Shown here: one piece after another, positions 35,622 to 44,623 of the stretch
Layout of the letters: each line of letters starts with the position of its first letter
Position numbering within the stretch: the stretch's first letter is position 1
From: an uncultured Collinsella sp.
GTDB taxonomy: Bacteria > Actinomycetota > Coriobacteriia > Coriobacteriales > Coriobacteriaceae
Length of the DNA stretch: 64,000 nt
Direction of reading: 5' to 3'
Assembly (NCBI GenBank): GCA_902495355.1
Contig: CABUWV010000007.1
Coordinates: 62,001-126,000 of the forward strand
Program-made: the position numbers and the translations under genes
Notes under the pieces: generated by a model
Databases searched by the model: none
The model's input: the letters and a program-made list of their open reading frames with translations, nothing else
What the model was told of the DNA's origin: nothing

Positions 35622-36167
35622 GTGCGCGTACTCAAACGAGCCCTAGCGATCGTGTATCTTGCCGCCACCATCGTGGCGCTGGGTACGCTTGTCTGCCAGT
35701 TTTGGGGGCCGTATACGTATCGCTTTATGCTGCTGATGCGCGACCCCATGCCGCGCATTGTTGTGACGGCATGCGGCGGAGTTGTGGCGATTGGCGTGCT
35801 GGTAAGCTTCTTCCGCCTGATGTTTGCTCGTCGCGAGCCGTCCTGTGTGCATCCGGCGGGGGAGCGCAATATCGAGGTCACCCTTGCGGCGCTTTCTTCG
35901 TGTGCTCGCACTGCGGCAGAGCGCGACGACCGCGTGATGATCGAGCATGTCGAGGCCCGCGTCCAAGGTTCCGACGATTCGCACGTCCGATTTAAGATCG
36001 AGGCTATCGCGCTTGACGATAAGGACGTGGCATCTCTGGCTACCGCGATGCAGCAGCGCATCGAGGAAGCTTGCGACACCATGCTCGGCACGCCGGGTAC
36101 GACCACGCGCGTCCGTTTTTTGCCGTCCAAGACTACCGTCCAGACCGTGGAGGTTTCCGGTGAGTGA
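35622..36167 (+). CDS. amaP: Alkaline-shock response membrane anchor protein (AmaP-like)
   Basis: A 181-residue protein starting at GTG after GAAGGGAG. Two N-terminal membrane segments (about 7-25 and 44-66) precede a soluble domain ending in VRFLPSKTTVQTVEVSGE. In staphylococci AmaP tethers Asp23 to the membrane. Here it is the first of three genes (AmaP, DUF2273, Asp23), which supports the call more than sequence identity does. Its stop overlaps the start of the next gene by eight bases. Confidence 0.8.
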   Translation: MRVLKRALAIVYLAATIVALGTLVCQFWGPYTYRFMLLMRDPMPRIVVTACGGVVAIGVLVSFFRLMFARREPSCVHPAGERNIEVTLAALSSCARTAAERDDRVMIEHVEARVQGSDDSHVRFKIEAIALDDKDVASLATAMQQRIEEACDTMLGTPGTTTRVRFLPSKTTVQTVEVSGE

Positions 36168-36537
36168 TACCAATCAAGATAAGACCGCTCGTACGCCGCG
36201 CCTGACGATTGACCAGAGCGCCACGCCGGCGAGCGAACCTGTTGATTCCAAAGCAGAGGCAACTGAGTTACAAGACGCGGCGGCCGCGGATTTTGACGAG
36301 GCTATGGGTCTCATCAAGGGTACGGGCGCTGCCATCTGGAGCTATGCTGTGCGTCATCCCAACACCGCGCTCGGTGCCGTCGCTGGCTTTATCCTTGCCG
36401 TGTTGGTGCTCACGCTCGGCCTGTGGGACACGCTCGTCATTGCATTCTTCGTGCTGATCGGCGCCGTGATCGGCCAAATTCGCGACGGCGAAAACGGGAT
36501 CGTCAACTTCTTCGGCCGTCTGTTTAGCGGCCGCTAA
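36160..36537 (+). CDS. DUF2273 small membrane protein
   Basis: A 125-residue protein whose GTG start lies inside the end of amaP (translational coupling, GGAGG nine bases before). The first 60 residues are a polar, disordered Thr/Ala/Glu-rich tail. Two membrane helices follow (about 68-87 and 90-106) and then GQIRDGENGIVNFFGRLF, the DUF2273 hallmark. Family members are much shorter (about 60), so the N-terminal tail is an addition. It belongs to the Asp23 envelope-stress cluster. Confidence 0.85.
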   Translation: MSDTNQDKTARTPRLTIDQSATPASEPVDSKAEATELQDAAAADFDEAMGLIKGTGAAIWSYAVRHPNTALGAVAGFILAVLVLTLGLWDTLVIAFFVLIGAVIGQIRDGENGIVNFFGRLFSGR

Positions 36538-36581
36538 TATGTATTCGACTGTCGCATCCGCGGCAGGCATAAGGAGGAACC

Positions 36582-37103
36582 ATGGCTTTTAATACGAAGG
36601 TCGATGTGGCCGATACCGAGCTCGAGGCAGACGAGACCGTCACCGCCGAGGCCGAGGACGTAACGCTCGAGGACGAGGCGCTCGTCGAGGCCGAGCCCGC
36701 CGATGATGCGGACGAGGATGATGAGGAAACGGACGAGTCCGAGGACTCGCTGACCTATTCCAACGGCGTGATCGAGAAGATCGTTGCCATGGCCACCCGC
36801 GAGGTTCCGCACGTTCTGGGCATGAAGGGTAACCTCATGCATTTTGTGCAGGAGCAGTTTGGTGCCGAGAATCTGACCAAGGGCGTGACGGTCGAGGTCA
36901 CCGATGACAATCGCGTGGTCGTCAACATCTCCGTCATTATCGAGTACGGCGCCTATGCGCCCGCGATCTTTGACGATGTCAAGGCGCGTGTCACCGAGCG
37001 CCTTGCCGCGATGACCGGCCTTGAGGTGGCGGGCGTCAACCTGCGCATCGAGGACGTCATCACCCCCGAGGAGTACGAGCACCGCACCAGCCAGCACGAG
37101 TAA
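36582..37103 (+). CDS. Asp23/Gls24-family envelope stress protein
   Basis: A 173-residue cytoplasmic, membrane-associated stress protein. Residues 1-58 are extremely acidic (DEDDEETDESEDS) and look disordered. The Asp23 domain (about 62-168) begins SNGVIEKIVAMATREVPHVLG and contains VNISVIIEYGAYAPAI. It is the third gene of the AmaP-DUF2273-Asp23 unit, with AAGGAGGA before the ATG. A dispersed palindrome starts at its stop codon. Confidence 0.92.
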   Translation: MAFNTKVDVADTELEADETVTAEAEDVTLEDEALVEAEPADDADEDDEETDESEDSLTYSNGVIEKIVAMATREVPHVLGMKGNLMHFVQEQFGAENLTKGVTVEVTDDNRVVVNISVIIEYGAYAPAIFDDVKARVTERLAAMTGLEVAGVNLRIEDVITPEEYEHRTSQHE

Positions 37104-37156
37104 CCTTCCAAAAAGGGACAGGTTTGTTTTGGCAGGTTTTATCTGCGAAAACGTTA
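37104..37156 (+). repeat. Dispersed palindromic repeat, copy 3
   Basis: This copy starts directly after the Asp23 stop. It has CCTTCCAAAAAGGGACAGGT, then GTTTTGGCAGG and TTTTATCTG. The first arm has one mismatch (CCTTCC for CCTGCC). Its position and T-run would let it act as a terminator. Confidence 0.85.
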
Positions 37157-37311
37157 AACGGCCGACCGCGCAAGCAAAAGCGTGGCCGGCCGTTATTTGT
37201 ATGCCCCCCGATGTGGGCATACCACTCGTCTAACTAGGGGTTGCAATCGTCGCGTTCCGCGTTACCCTAATGGGCACATTGTTTCCAAATTGTTAACGAG
37301 GGGTTGCCGTA

Positions 37312-38334
37312 ATGGCTGACGAGCACGAAACAGAAAGCCAGGCATGGGCGATTGAGGCTGCCGCGGCAGAGGCGGCATCGCGAGCTGCCGAGGAGGTACA
37401 TCGTCCTCCCGTGGTGCCGATGGAGCGCGTGGTTGATCGCACCGATATCGAGCGCGGCGAGCGTGCCGGCCAAAAGCGTAGCCAGGAGCCAGGCTTCCCG
37501 CGCTTTTTCGCCGAGCTCAATCTGGGCCTGATTCTTACGGCTTTTGCCATCGTTGCGTTTAAAACCCCTAATCACTTTGCTTTTGGCGGCACCTCGGGCG
37601 TGTCGGTTATTCTGTCCACGCTGTTCCCGACCCTGCCCGTCGGCGTCTTTATGTGGATTATCAACGCGGTTCTCGTCGTTTTGGGCTTTATCTTTTTGGA
37701 GCGCAAGGCAATTCTGTGGAGTGTCTTCGCCTCGTTTGCGCTGTCCGCCTATGTTTCGCTTTTCGAGCTCTTTATCCCGACCAGTGTCTCGATGACGGGC
37801 GATATGTGGCTCGACCTGTGCTTTGCCGTGATTCTGCCGGCGCTCGGCAGCGCCATCGTCTTTGATATCGGCGCCTCGACGGGCGGCACGGACATCCTCG
37901 CTATGATCCTCAAACGCCGTACCACACTCGAGATTGGTCGCGCGCTGTTGCTGGTCGATATCGGCATCGTGACCATCGCGGCCTTTTTGTATGGTCCGCG
38001 TATCGGTCTGTATTGCGTGCTCGGCCTGTTTGCCAAGACGCTTGTGGTCGACAAGGCCATCGAGAGCATTCATCTTCGTAAGGTCTGCACGATCATTTGT
38101 TCCGAGCCCCTTAAGGTCGAGGAGTTTATCGTCAAGCATCTCAACCGCACGGCGACCATCAGTCGCGGCTACGGTGCCTTCTCGGGCAAGTGCGTGACGG
38201 TGATCATGAGCGTGCTGAGCCGTCGCGAGGCCGTGCAGCTGCGCCGTTATGCGCGCGAGGTCGATCCGGGTGCCTTTATCACGATCGTCGACAGCTCCGA
38301 GATCGTCGGCAAGGGTTTCCGCGGAACGAACTAA
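37312..38334 (+). CDS. YitT-family membrane protein (DUF161 plus DUF2179)
   Basis: A 340-residue protein. It opens with a charged 62-residue cytoplasmic tail unusual for the family, then five or six membrane segments with FGGTSGVSVILS and FDIGASTGGTDILAMILKR, both YitT hallmarks. A C-terminal DUF2179 domain (about 245-335, YGAFSGKCVTVIMSVLSRRE) completes it. Function is unknown, although DUF2179 is thought to bind a small ligand. It is monocistronic, with a GAGGGGTT ribosome site. Confidence 0.9.
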   Translation: MADEHETESQAWAIEAAAAEAASRAAEEVHRPPVVPMERVVDRTDIERGERAGQKRSQEPGFPRFFAELNLGLILTAFAIVAFKTPNHFAFGGTSGVSVILSTLFPTLPVGVFMWIINAVLVVLGFIFLERKAILWSVFASFALSAYVSLFELFIPTSVSMTGDMWLDLCFAVILPALGSAIVFDIGASTGGTDILAMILKRRTTLEIGRALLLVDIGIVTIAAFLYGPRIGLYCVLGLFAKTLVVDKAIESIHLRKVCTIICSEPLKVEEFIVKHLNRTATISRGYGAFSGKCVTVIMSVLSRREAVQLRRYAREVDPGAFITIVDSSEIVGKGFRGTN

Positions 38335-38484
38335 CGCGGACGCACTCATCAAACAATCGAAAAGCGCCTCGCGCGTTGCAAATACGTCATCTAAGAGTAT
38401 TTGTCCCCACATTGGGCGATAATGATGCCAATGACATCGTTTGCGATCCAGGTGATTCGCTCTAGATACGAAGGGATGATTTCG

Positions 38485-39798
38485 ATGTTCTGTTCGCAGT
38501 GTGGCGCCCCCATGGGCGATAACGACAAGTTCTGCGGCGTGTGTGGTGCCCCCAATGCCGGTGCTGCAGCTTCCGCCCCTCAGGGTCAGCCTCAGCCTCA
38601 GCAGTTTGTTCCTCAACCTGTCGCGAACGCGTCCAAGGGCTGCACGGCTCAGGCGTTTGAGGATATGACCAAGACTCCGGGCGTGCTGCAGCGCGTGTGC
38701 CAGATTGCCTTTTTGCCGGCGCTTATCTGTGTCGTGTCGGTACTCGTGCTGTTCATCCCCGTTATCGGCGGTATTGCGGCTGCCATCGGCTTTTTGGCTG
38801 CCTACGTGGCGAGCGTGTGCGGTTCGGGCTTTGGCATCGAGTGGGGTCGCGACCTGTCGCTTAAGATCGATGACGGCATGGGTCGTCCGTTGATGCGTTC
38901 CACGTCGTTTGGTCTCGGAATCTTTTCGAGCGTTATTTCGGTCGTGCTCGAGGTTATCGCTGCCATTCCCATTATCGGTGTAGTGCTTTCGCTGGTGGAG
39001 GGCGTGGTAATTGGCGCCGCGGGCTCGTATTCTTATTACGGCTCTTATGCGCTCGAGGCTGCGCTGTTTGGCTCGCTTGGCCTGCTTGTCCTGGCGCTAA
39101 TTGCCTCGGCGATTCTGGGTGTCTTCTTTAAGATGTTCGCCGACATTGCCGTGATGCACTTTGCGGTGACCGGGCGCGTCGAGAGCGCGTTTTCGCTCGA
39201 TAAGGTCTGGGCGGCCTTTAAGCACAACAAGACCAAGCTGTTCTGTGCTTCGTTCCTTCCCGAGTTTTTGACGGGCCTGGTTTCCAACGCCATTACGTGG
39301 ATCTTGACAGCTGTCTTTGGTGCCATCGCCGGAATTGGCGCGTACGGCTATTACTATCGCCCCACGGGTATCGAGGCGATTGTTACCGCCGGTGGTGTCA
39401 CGCTCGTATTGTTCCTGGTGCTGATTGCATTCGTCACGGTGTTCCTTACGGTCTTTGGCAAGATGCTCAAGCACCGTGCCGTTGGCTATTGGGCTGCACG
39501 TTATGCAAGCGAATGGGCCGATGAGGACAAGGACGACGTTTTGACTTTTGTGCTCCCGGGTGAGAAGAAGCCTGCTCCTGCGGGATTCAATCCCACGGCA
39601 GCCACTGGTGCTGCGCCTACCCCGGCGCCCGCGCCTGCACCTGCCCCGGCACCCGCGCCTGCCCCTGCCCCGGCACCTGCTCCTGTCCCCGCACCGGCGT
39701 CCGAGGCGACGCCTGCGGAGCCCGATTGGGATGCCGTTGCCACGCCGGCGGGTGAGCCGGGCGATAATCCTGCTGCCGAAAACAATCAAACCGAATAG
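38485..39798 (+). CDS. Zinc-ribbon membrane protein with proline-alanine repeat
   Basis: A 437-residue protein. Cys3, Cys6, Cys17 and Cys20 (MFCSQCG ... KFCGVCG) form an N-terminal zinc ribbon. A Pro/Gln linker leads to about six membrane segments (residues 75-330) resembling DUF4013-type proteins. The C-terminal tail carries a perfect Pro-Ala dipeptide run (about residues 380-405), then an acidic end. I place the start at ATG 38485, nine bases after AAGGG; ATG 38476 is an alternative. The following gene has the same zinc ribbon with identical spacing, so the two are probably a functional set. The role is unknown. Confidence 0.75.
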   Translation: MFCSQCGAPMGDNDKFCGVCGAPNAGAAASAPQGQPQPQQFVPQPVANASKGCTAQAFEDMTKTPGVLQRVCQIAFLPALICVVSVLVLFIPVIGGIAAAIGFLAAYVASVCGSGFGIEWGRDLSLKIDDGMGRPLMRSTSFGLGIFSSVISVVLEVIAAIPIIGVVLSLVEGVVIGAAGSYSYYGSYALEAALFGSLGLLVLALIASAILGVFFKMFADIAVMHFAVTGRVESAFSLDKVWAAFKHNKTKLFCASFLPEFLTGLVSNAITWILTAVFGAIAGIGAYGYYYRPTGIEAIVTAGGVTLVLFLVLIAFVTVFLTVFGKMLKHRAVGYWAARYASEWADEDKDDVLTFVLPGEKKPAPAGFNPTAATGAAPTPAPAPAPAPAPAPAPAPAPAPVPAPASEATPAEPDWDAVATPAGEPGDNPAAENNQTE

Positions 39799-39906
39799 CC
39801 GGTCGAGGCGCCCTGGGCAACTGAGCCCGGGGTGCCTTTTTCTACTGCGAAAGCAAGAAAATGCCTGGGAAAACGGTTGCAGCAAAATTTCTCGGAAATT
39901 TGTCAA

Positions 39907-39918
39907 TGTTGCGCAACA
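39907..39918. promoter_or_regulatory. TGTTGCGCAACA palindrome, copy 2
   Basis: The same perfect palindrome, with the same CAA in front, as at 23696-23707. It lies 76 bp before the start of the second zinc-ribbon gene. Confidence 0.45.
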
Positions 39919-39993
39919 ACGTCGCGGCTATTGTTGAGAACGTAGACGTGTAAGGTTTGAAGGCGTGCGACGCCTTAGGAAAAGGAGAGGCTC

Positions 39994-40602
39994 ATGTTCT
40001 GTCCCACTTGTGGTTCTCCCATTTCGGATGATGCCAAATTCTGCCCTGTTTGCGGATCCGCCGTTGGTGCCGCTTCTGCCGCTGCGGCCCCGCAGCCCCA
40101 GCCCGCTCCGGCCCAGGCTATTCAGCCCGCGCCCCAGCCTCAGCAGCAGTACACCGGTCAATACGCCCAACAGTCCGCATCCGCTCCGATGGGCTATGAC
40201 CCCATTAAGGCTGACCGCAGCCTGATCGGCTGGCTGCTGCTCTCTCTTGTGACCTGCGGTATCTATTCGTTCTACTTCCTGTATTGCTTGGCACGCGACG
40301 TCAACACGTTGTGTCAGGATGACGGCGATTACACGCCGGGTCTGGCGGAATTCATCCTTCTATCGTTTGTGACCTGCGGCTTCTACGCGTACTACTGGTA
40401 TTACAAGATTGGCAACCGCCTGCAGACCAACGCTCCTCGCTACGGCCTGGTGTTCCAGGAAAACGGCACCACCGTTCTTCTGTGGCAGATCTTCGGCGCG
40501 CTCCTGTGCGGCCTTGGTCCCATCTTCGCTATGAACATCGTCATCAATAATACCAATGCCATGGCAACGGCTTACAACACTCGCCTTGGCGCTCGTGCCT
40601 AA
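39994..40602 (+). CDS. Zinc-ribbon DUF4234 membrane protein
   Basis: A 202-residue protein. The zinc ribbon (Cys3, Cys6, Cys17, Cys20; MFCPTCG ... KFCPVCG) matches that of the preceding gene in spacing. A Pro/Gln/Ala linker (about 26-65) follows. The DUF4234 core starts with IGWLLLSLVTCGIYSFYFLY and repeats a similar helix (LLSFVTCGFYAYYWYYKIG), with a third membrane segment near 165-185. An AAAGGAGAGG ribosome site is present. It is followed 13 bp later by a DUF2752 gene. Function is unknown. Confidence 0.85.
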   Translation: MFCPTCGSPISDDAKFCPVCGSAVGAASAAAAPQPQPAPAQAIQPAPQPQQQYTGQYAQQSASAPMGYDPIKADRSLIGWLLLSLVTCGIYSFYFLYCLARDVNTLCQDDGDYTPGLAEFILLSFVTCGFYAYYWYYKIGNRLQTNAPRYGLVFQENGTTVLLWQIFGALLCGLGPIFAMNIVINNTNAMATAYNTRLGARA

Positions 40603-40615
40603 CAATAAGGGCGGC

Positions 40616-41092
40616 GTGAACAGCTTCCAGGGACATAGGGGCACGGCAGAGCTCCTTCGCCGCGCCCTTTTTTGCACCGGCGCGCTCTTTGTCGCCTGGC
40701 TCGCGCTCTACCTGCTCGACATTGGCTGCATTTTTCGATTGATGACGGGCATTCCTTGTCCGGGATGCGGCATGACGAGGGCGTGGCTGGCGGCGCTGCG
40801 CCTCGATTATGCGGCTGCCTTTGCCTACCATCCGCTGTTTTGGGTGGTGCCGATTGCGTTTGTGCTCGCGTTCGTGCGCGAGGAGGTGGCATCGAGCAAG
40901 CTAAAGCGTGGTATCGACATTGCGGTCACCGTGTTGTGCGTGCTGGTCGTCGTCGTATGGATCGTGCGCCTCGTCAATCCGGCAGATGCCGGTCTGCTCT
41001 TTGGCGGCTATGCGCCCGCCGGAGTTCCCGACGATATCATCCACCTCGAACCCCCACGCTGGCTCACCATCCTTCGCTCTTACCTGGCGTGA
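40616..41092 (+). CDS. DUF2752 membrane protein
   Basis: A 158-residue protein with three membrane segments and the family motif PCPGCGMTRAW near residue 45. I chose GTG 40616, preceded by ATAAGGG; an in-frame ATG at 40556 would lie inside the preceding gene. DUF2752 and DUF4234 genes often neighbour each other. No function is known. A strong terminator follows. Confidence 0.82.
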   Translation: MNSFQGHRGTAELLRRALFCTGALFVAWLALYLLDIGCIFRLMTGIPCPGCGMTRAWLAALRLDYAAAFAYHPLFWVVPIAFVLAFVREEVASSKLKRGIDIAVTVLCVLVVVVWIVRLVNPADAGLLFGGYAPAGVPDDIIHLEPPRWLTILRSYLA

Positions 41093-41124
41093 CGGAGGAC
41101 GCGCTAGAAAAACGGTCGACACAT

Positions 41125-41163
41125 AAGCGGGGGCGGACGTTTCGACACATCCGCCCCCGCTTT
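41125..41163. terminator. Intrinsic terminator
   Basis: AGCGGGGGCGGA and TCCGCCCCCGCT are perfect 12-bp arms with a 12-base loop, followed by TTT. It lies between the DUF2752 gene (+) and the M20 gene (-). Confidence 0.88.
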
Positions 41164-41197
41164 GCTCCAGCCAGGCTGTTATGAATGGGTGTGACGA

Positions 41198-42661
41198 CTA
41201 CTCGTCGTGCTTCTCCTCGCGGCGAGCGGCGGCGCGGGCTTCGTGGATGCCCTTGATTGCGGCATGGCGAGCCGTGCGGGCGTCGTGGATGGCGTCACGA
41301 GCCTCGGCGGTCGTCGCCTTGGCAGAGCGCAACTTGGCGGCCAGATCGGGGTTGGTTTCGGCGACCGCGGTGATCGCGGGGCCGTCGAGCTCCTCTTGCG
41401 TGGGCTCGGACAAAAAGTCGATAGCATACTGGGCGGCCACCATGGAGCCCTTTGCCAGCACGGTCTCGTCGATCTTGTAGAAGCAGGAATGTTGGGCGTA
41501 CGTGGCGCCAATTTTGGGGTTACGCGTACCTACAAAGGCGAGCACGCCCGGCACACGGCGCAGGTACTCCGAAAAATCCTCGCCCGAAAGTGTGCCGCGA
41601 TAATGGCCTTGGCCGGCGGGACCCAGACACTTAATTACGGCCTGACGGCAGCGCTCGCTCGAGGCCGCGTCGTTTTCGACCTTGTAGTTGGCGATGGTGT
41701 AGTCGGTGAGCTCTGCCTCGGCGCCCAAGGCCGCCGCGGTATGCTCCACGATGCGGCGCATAAGCTCCGGCATTTCCTCGTGGGTTGAATCGCCGTAGGT
41801 GCGTACTGTGCCCGCGAGGTAGGCCGTGCCGGCGATAACGTTGCGCGCGGTGCCGCCGTGCAGCTCGCCGACGGTGATGACGGCCGGCTCGTAGGGGCTG
41901 ATCTCGCGCGAGACGATGGTCTGCAGGGCGTTGACAATCTCGGCGGCAACCATAACGGCGTCGTGGCCGCGCTGGGGCATGGCGCCGTGGCACGAGGTAC
42001 CGCGGACATCGATGCGGAACCAGTCGGTATTGGCCATGCGCGGGCCGGGCTCGCAGCTTACGGTGCCGGCGTCGACCTCGCTCCAGATGTGCGCGGCGTA
42101 TGCGCCATCGACGCCGTCGAGCACGCCCGTGCCGATCATGAGTTTCGCGCCCTGGCCGTTTTCCTCACTGGGCTGGAAGACGATGCGGACCTCGCCGTGG
42201 ATGTCGTCGGTCATATGGCGCAGGATCTGCAGCGTGCCGAGCATCATGGCGATATGGCAGTCGTGGCCGCAGGCGTGCATGCAGCCCTCGTTGACGCTGG
42301 CGAACTCCTCGCCGGTCTGCTCGGTGACGGGCAGGGCGTCGATATCCGCGCGCAGCAGGATGCGGCGCCGCGGCGTGCCGTCCTCGCGATAGGCGTCGGG
42401 CGCGGTGCCGCGAAGGGTCGCCACCAGGCCCGTCTTAAGGGGGCGCTCGTAGGGGATATTCATGGCGTCGAGCTGGTTGGCGATGTCAGAAGTCGTGCGC
42501 TCTTCGACGAGGCTCAGCTCCGGGTGCTTATGGAAGTGCCGACGCTGCTTGATGATGTAGGGCTCAAACTCGGCGGCGATATCTCGGATGGCTGCGGTGA
42601 CGTCGTCAGCCGCGCGAACCTCGGTCGCCGCCATAATCTGCTGTGCCTTGGTCTTCGTCAT
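41198..42661 (-). CDS. M20-family amidohydrolase (aminoacylase/IAA-amino-acid hydrolase type)
   Basis: A 487-residue zinc-dependent hydrolase that would cleave N-acyl or amide bonds of amino acids in the cytosol. The metal-binding HACGHDCH (129-136) with Cys131 and His133 is the M20D signature, and RADIDALPVTEQTG, FQPSEENGQGAK and SGEDFSEY follow in order. After the usual end (about 425) there is an extra 60-residue Ala/Arg/Glu-rich helix (from KLRSAKATTAEARDAI to EEKHDE). The start at 42661 follows AAGGAG. It is divergent from the next amidohydrolase gene. Confidence 0.9.
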   Translation of the reverse strand: MTKTKAQQIMAATEVRAADDVTAAIRDIAAEFEPYIIKQRRHFHKHPELSLVEERTTSDIANQLDAMNIPYERPLKTGLVATLRGTAPDAYREDGTPRRRILLRADIDALPVTEQTGEEFASVNEGCMHACGHDCHIAMMLGTLQILRHMTDDIHGEVRIVFQPSEENGQGAKLMIGTGVLDGVDGAYAAHIWSEVDAGTVSCEPGPRMANTDWFRIDVRGTSCHGAMPQRGHDAVMVAAEIVNALQTIVSREISPYEPAVITVGELHGGTARNVIAGTAYLAGTVRTYGDSTHEEMPELMRRIVEHTAAALGAEAELTDYTIANYKVENDAASSERCRQAVIKCLGPAGQGHYRGTLSGEDFSEYLRRVPGVLAFVGTRNPKIGATYAQHSCFYKIDETVLAKGSMVAAQYAIDFLSEPTQEELDGPAITAVAETNPDLAAKLRSAKATTAEARDAIHDARTARHAAIKGIHEARAAARREEKHDE

Positions 42662-42828
42662 GGTCGATTTGCTCCTTACTGGTTTATCGCAAAATCGTAC
42701 AAGCTCTTTCCAGTATGCCACCTGCCACTTGGCCTGGCAAAGCTGCCGTTTGCCGCTTGCGGTTTTGTTGCAAGGGCGGGGGAGTACACTCGGGGGTGTT
42801 GAATTTCCTGCCAGAAATGGGGATGCCC

Positions 42829-44466
42829 ATGCAACATATCGATCGGATTATCCGTTCCAAGAACGTCTTTACCGCGCAAGACGGCATCGATACCGCCCGC
42901 GAGCTGGCGATTGCCATCGCAGGCGACCGTATCGTCGCAGTCGGCAAGCCCGATGACGTAATCGCCGCCGCTACCGCCGCCACGTCGGTTATCGACTACG
43001 GCGAGCAGTTTGTCTGCCCCGGTTTCCATGACGCTCATCTGCATTTCTTCCATACCTCGGTCGGATCCTCGCCGTACATGCTCATGGACATGGGCACGTC
43101 CGAGGCGGCGCTGGTGCAACACGCGCTCGAGTTTTCCCAGGACCTGCCCGACGACGCTTGGGTTGTGACGCAGGGCTGGCGCGACTACCGTTGGGACCCG
43201 CCCGAGCATCCTAGCAAGGCGTCGCTCGATGCGGCATTCCCCGATCGTCCCTGCGTTATGTACTCGGGCGACGGCCACACGCTGTGGCTCAACAGCTGTG
43301 CACTCGAGGCGCTCGGCGTCACGCGCGACAGCGAGCCGCCAGCGGGCGGTAGCTACGACAAGGACGCAAACGGCGAGCTCACGGGCATTGCTCACGAAGC
43401 GGCTGCCATGCAGCTGTTGCCGCGCTGCCTTGAGTGGCTGGGCGAAGATCGCACCGCAAGCGCTTACGCCGATCAAATGAGGCGCATGGCCGAGCAGGGC
43501 ATCACCTCGATCTGCGACATGTCGCTCATGCCCATGCCGGGATGCGACTTTATCCGCGACGATGTCTATGACAAATTGCAGACGGCCGGCAAGCTGGGCA
43601 TTCGTGCCCATCTGTTCCCCACGCTGCTGGATGACCAGTCGCGTCTAGAAGGGCTCCAGGTACGTTACGCGAACAACGCGCTGCTTTCGGCGCCGGGTTT
43701 TAAGCAGTTCTTCGACGGCGTGTCGAGCGAACACACGGCATATCTCACCGAGCCCTATACCAATCCGCGCTTCCCGGGCGACCAGGGCCGTCTGACGGTC
43801 CCGGCTGAGCGCATGCGCAAATTGGTTCTGGCGGCCGCGGAGCGTGGTCACACCGTGCGCATCCACGTCATCGGTGACGGTGCGATTCATGCCGCGCTGG
43901 ATATCTTCGAGGAGGCCGCCGACCTGTACGGGCTGCCCCAGCACGGCCATAACACGCTCGAGCATCTGGAGAACCTCCTGCCCGAGGACATCGATCGCTT
44001 GCGCAAGCTCAACGTGGTTGCCTCGAGCCAGCCCTGCCACATTACGCTCGACCCGGGTGGTCCGGAGCGCGATCTGGGCCTGGAGCGCAGCCGCATCATG
44101 TGGCCGTTCGCAACCTATAAGCAGCGCGGCATTCGCCAAGCCTTCGGTACCGACAGCCCTATCACGCCCGTTACCAGCATGAACGTGCTCTACACGGCTA
44201 TTACGCGCCAGGACCCCAAAAGCCACTGGCCCGAGGGCGGCTGGTTGCCGAGCGAGCGCATCGATGCGGCAACAGCCCTGCGCAACTACACCCTGGGCAG
44301 CGCCTATGCAGCGGGCGACGAGCAAAACCTCGGCAGCTTGGAGCCCGGCAAGTACGCCGACCTGGTAGTCCTGGACCAAAACCCGCTTACCATTGACCCC
44401 CAAGAGCTCCAGGCCACCAAAGTCCAAGCCACCTACCTGGCAGGCAACTTGATTTACGAGCGCTAG
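42829..44466 (+). CDS. Amidohydrolase family protein (YtcJ-like)
   Basis: A 545-residue metal-dependent hydrolase of the Amidohydro_3 group. An N-terminal beta-sandwich (from IIRSKNVFTAQDG) frames a TIM barrel with HxH metal ligands His70 and His72 (GFHDAHLHF), a later HVIGDGAIHAAL and the Asp in FGTDSPI. The tail SLEPGKYADLVVLDQNP is typical. Three ATGs (42817, 42823 and 42829) are in frame; 42829 is best spaced from GGGGA. It shares a divergent spacer with the M20 gene, so the two may act on related amides or carbamates; the substrates are unknown. Confidence 0.85.
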   Translation: MQHIDRIIRSKNVFTAQDGIDTARELAIAIAGDRIVAVGKPDDVIAAATAATSVIDYGEQFVCPGFHDAHLHFFHTSVGSSPYMLMDMGTSEAALVQHALEFSQDLPDDAWVVTQGWRDYRWDPPEHPSKASLDAAFPDRPCVMYSGDGHTLWLNSCALEALGVTRDSEPPAGGSYDKDANGELTGIAHEAAAMQLLPRCLEWLGEDRTASAYADQMRRMAEQGITSICDMSLMPMPGCDFIRDDVYDKLQTAGKLGIRAHLFPTLLDDQSRLEGLQVRYANNALLSAPGFKQFFDGVSSEHTAYLTEPYTNPRFPGDQGRLTVPAERMRKLVLAAAERGHTVRIHVIGDGAIHAALDIFEEAADLYGLPQHGHNTLEHLENLLPEDIDRLRKLNVVASSQPCHITLDPGGPERDLGLERSRIMWPFATYKQRGIRQAFGTDSPITPVTSMNVLYTAITRQDPKSHWPEGGWLPSERIDAATALRNYTLGSAYAAGDEQNLGSLEPGKYADLVVLDQNPLTIDPQELQATKVQATYLAGNLIYER

Positions 44467-44484
44467 CCCCGCATCCCACCCCTC

Positions 44485-44551
44485 AGTTGCGGTGAAATAG
44501 TCCCTAAAATCGGCCTTCAAGCCCAAAAACAGGAACTATTCCACCGCAACT
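44485..44551 (+). terminator. Long hairpin after the amidohydrolase gene
   Basis: AGTTGCGGTGAAATAGT (44485-44501) pairs, with one mismatch, with ACTATTCCACCGCAACT (44535-44551) across a 33-base loop, 18 bp after the stop. It is the first of two big inverted repeats in the 504-bp spacer before groES. No gene is seen there. Confidence 0.65.
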
Positions 44552-44623
44552 TAAAAGAGCGCGTCCCAACAACGTGCCCCTATCTTGTGCATCCCATCCG
44601 CATCGCCATTTTGCTGCACTGAC

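Noticed and set aside
39617..39700. Short tandem repeats that could be read as a CRISPR array
   Set aside because: They encode an in-frame Pro-Ala run; there are no spacers of unique sequence. No CRISPR array or cas gene is seen anywhere in the window.
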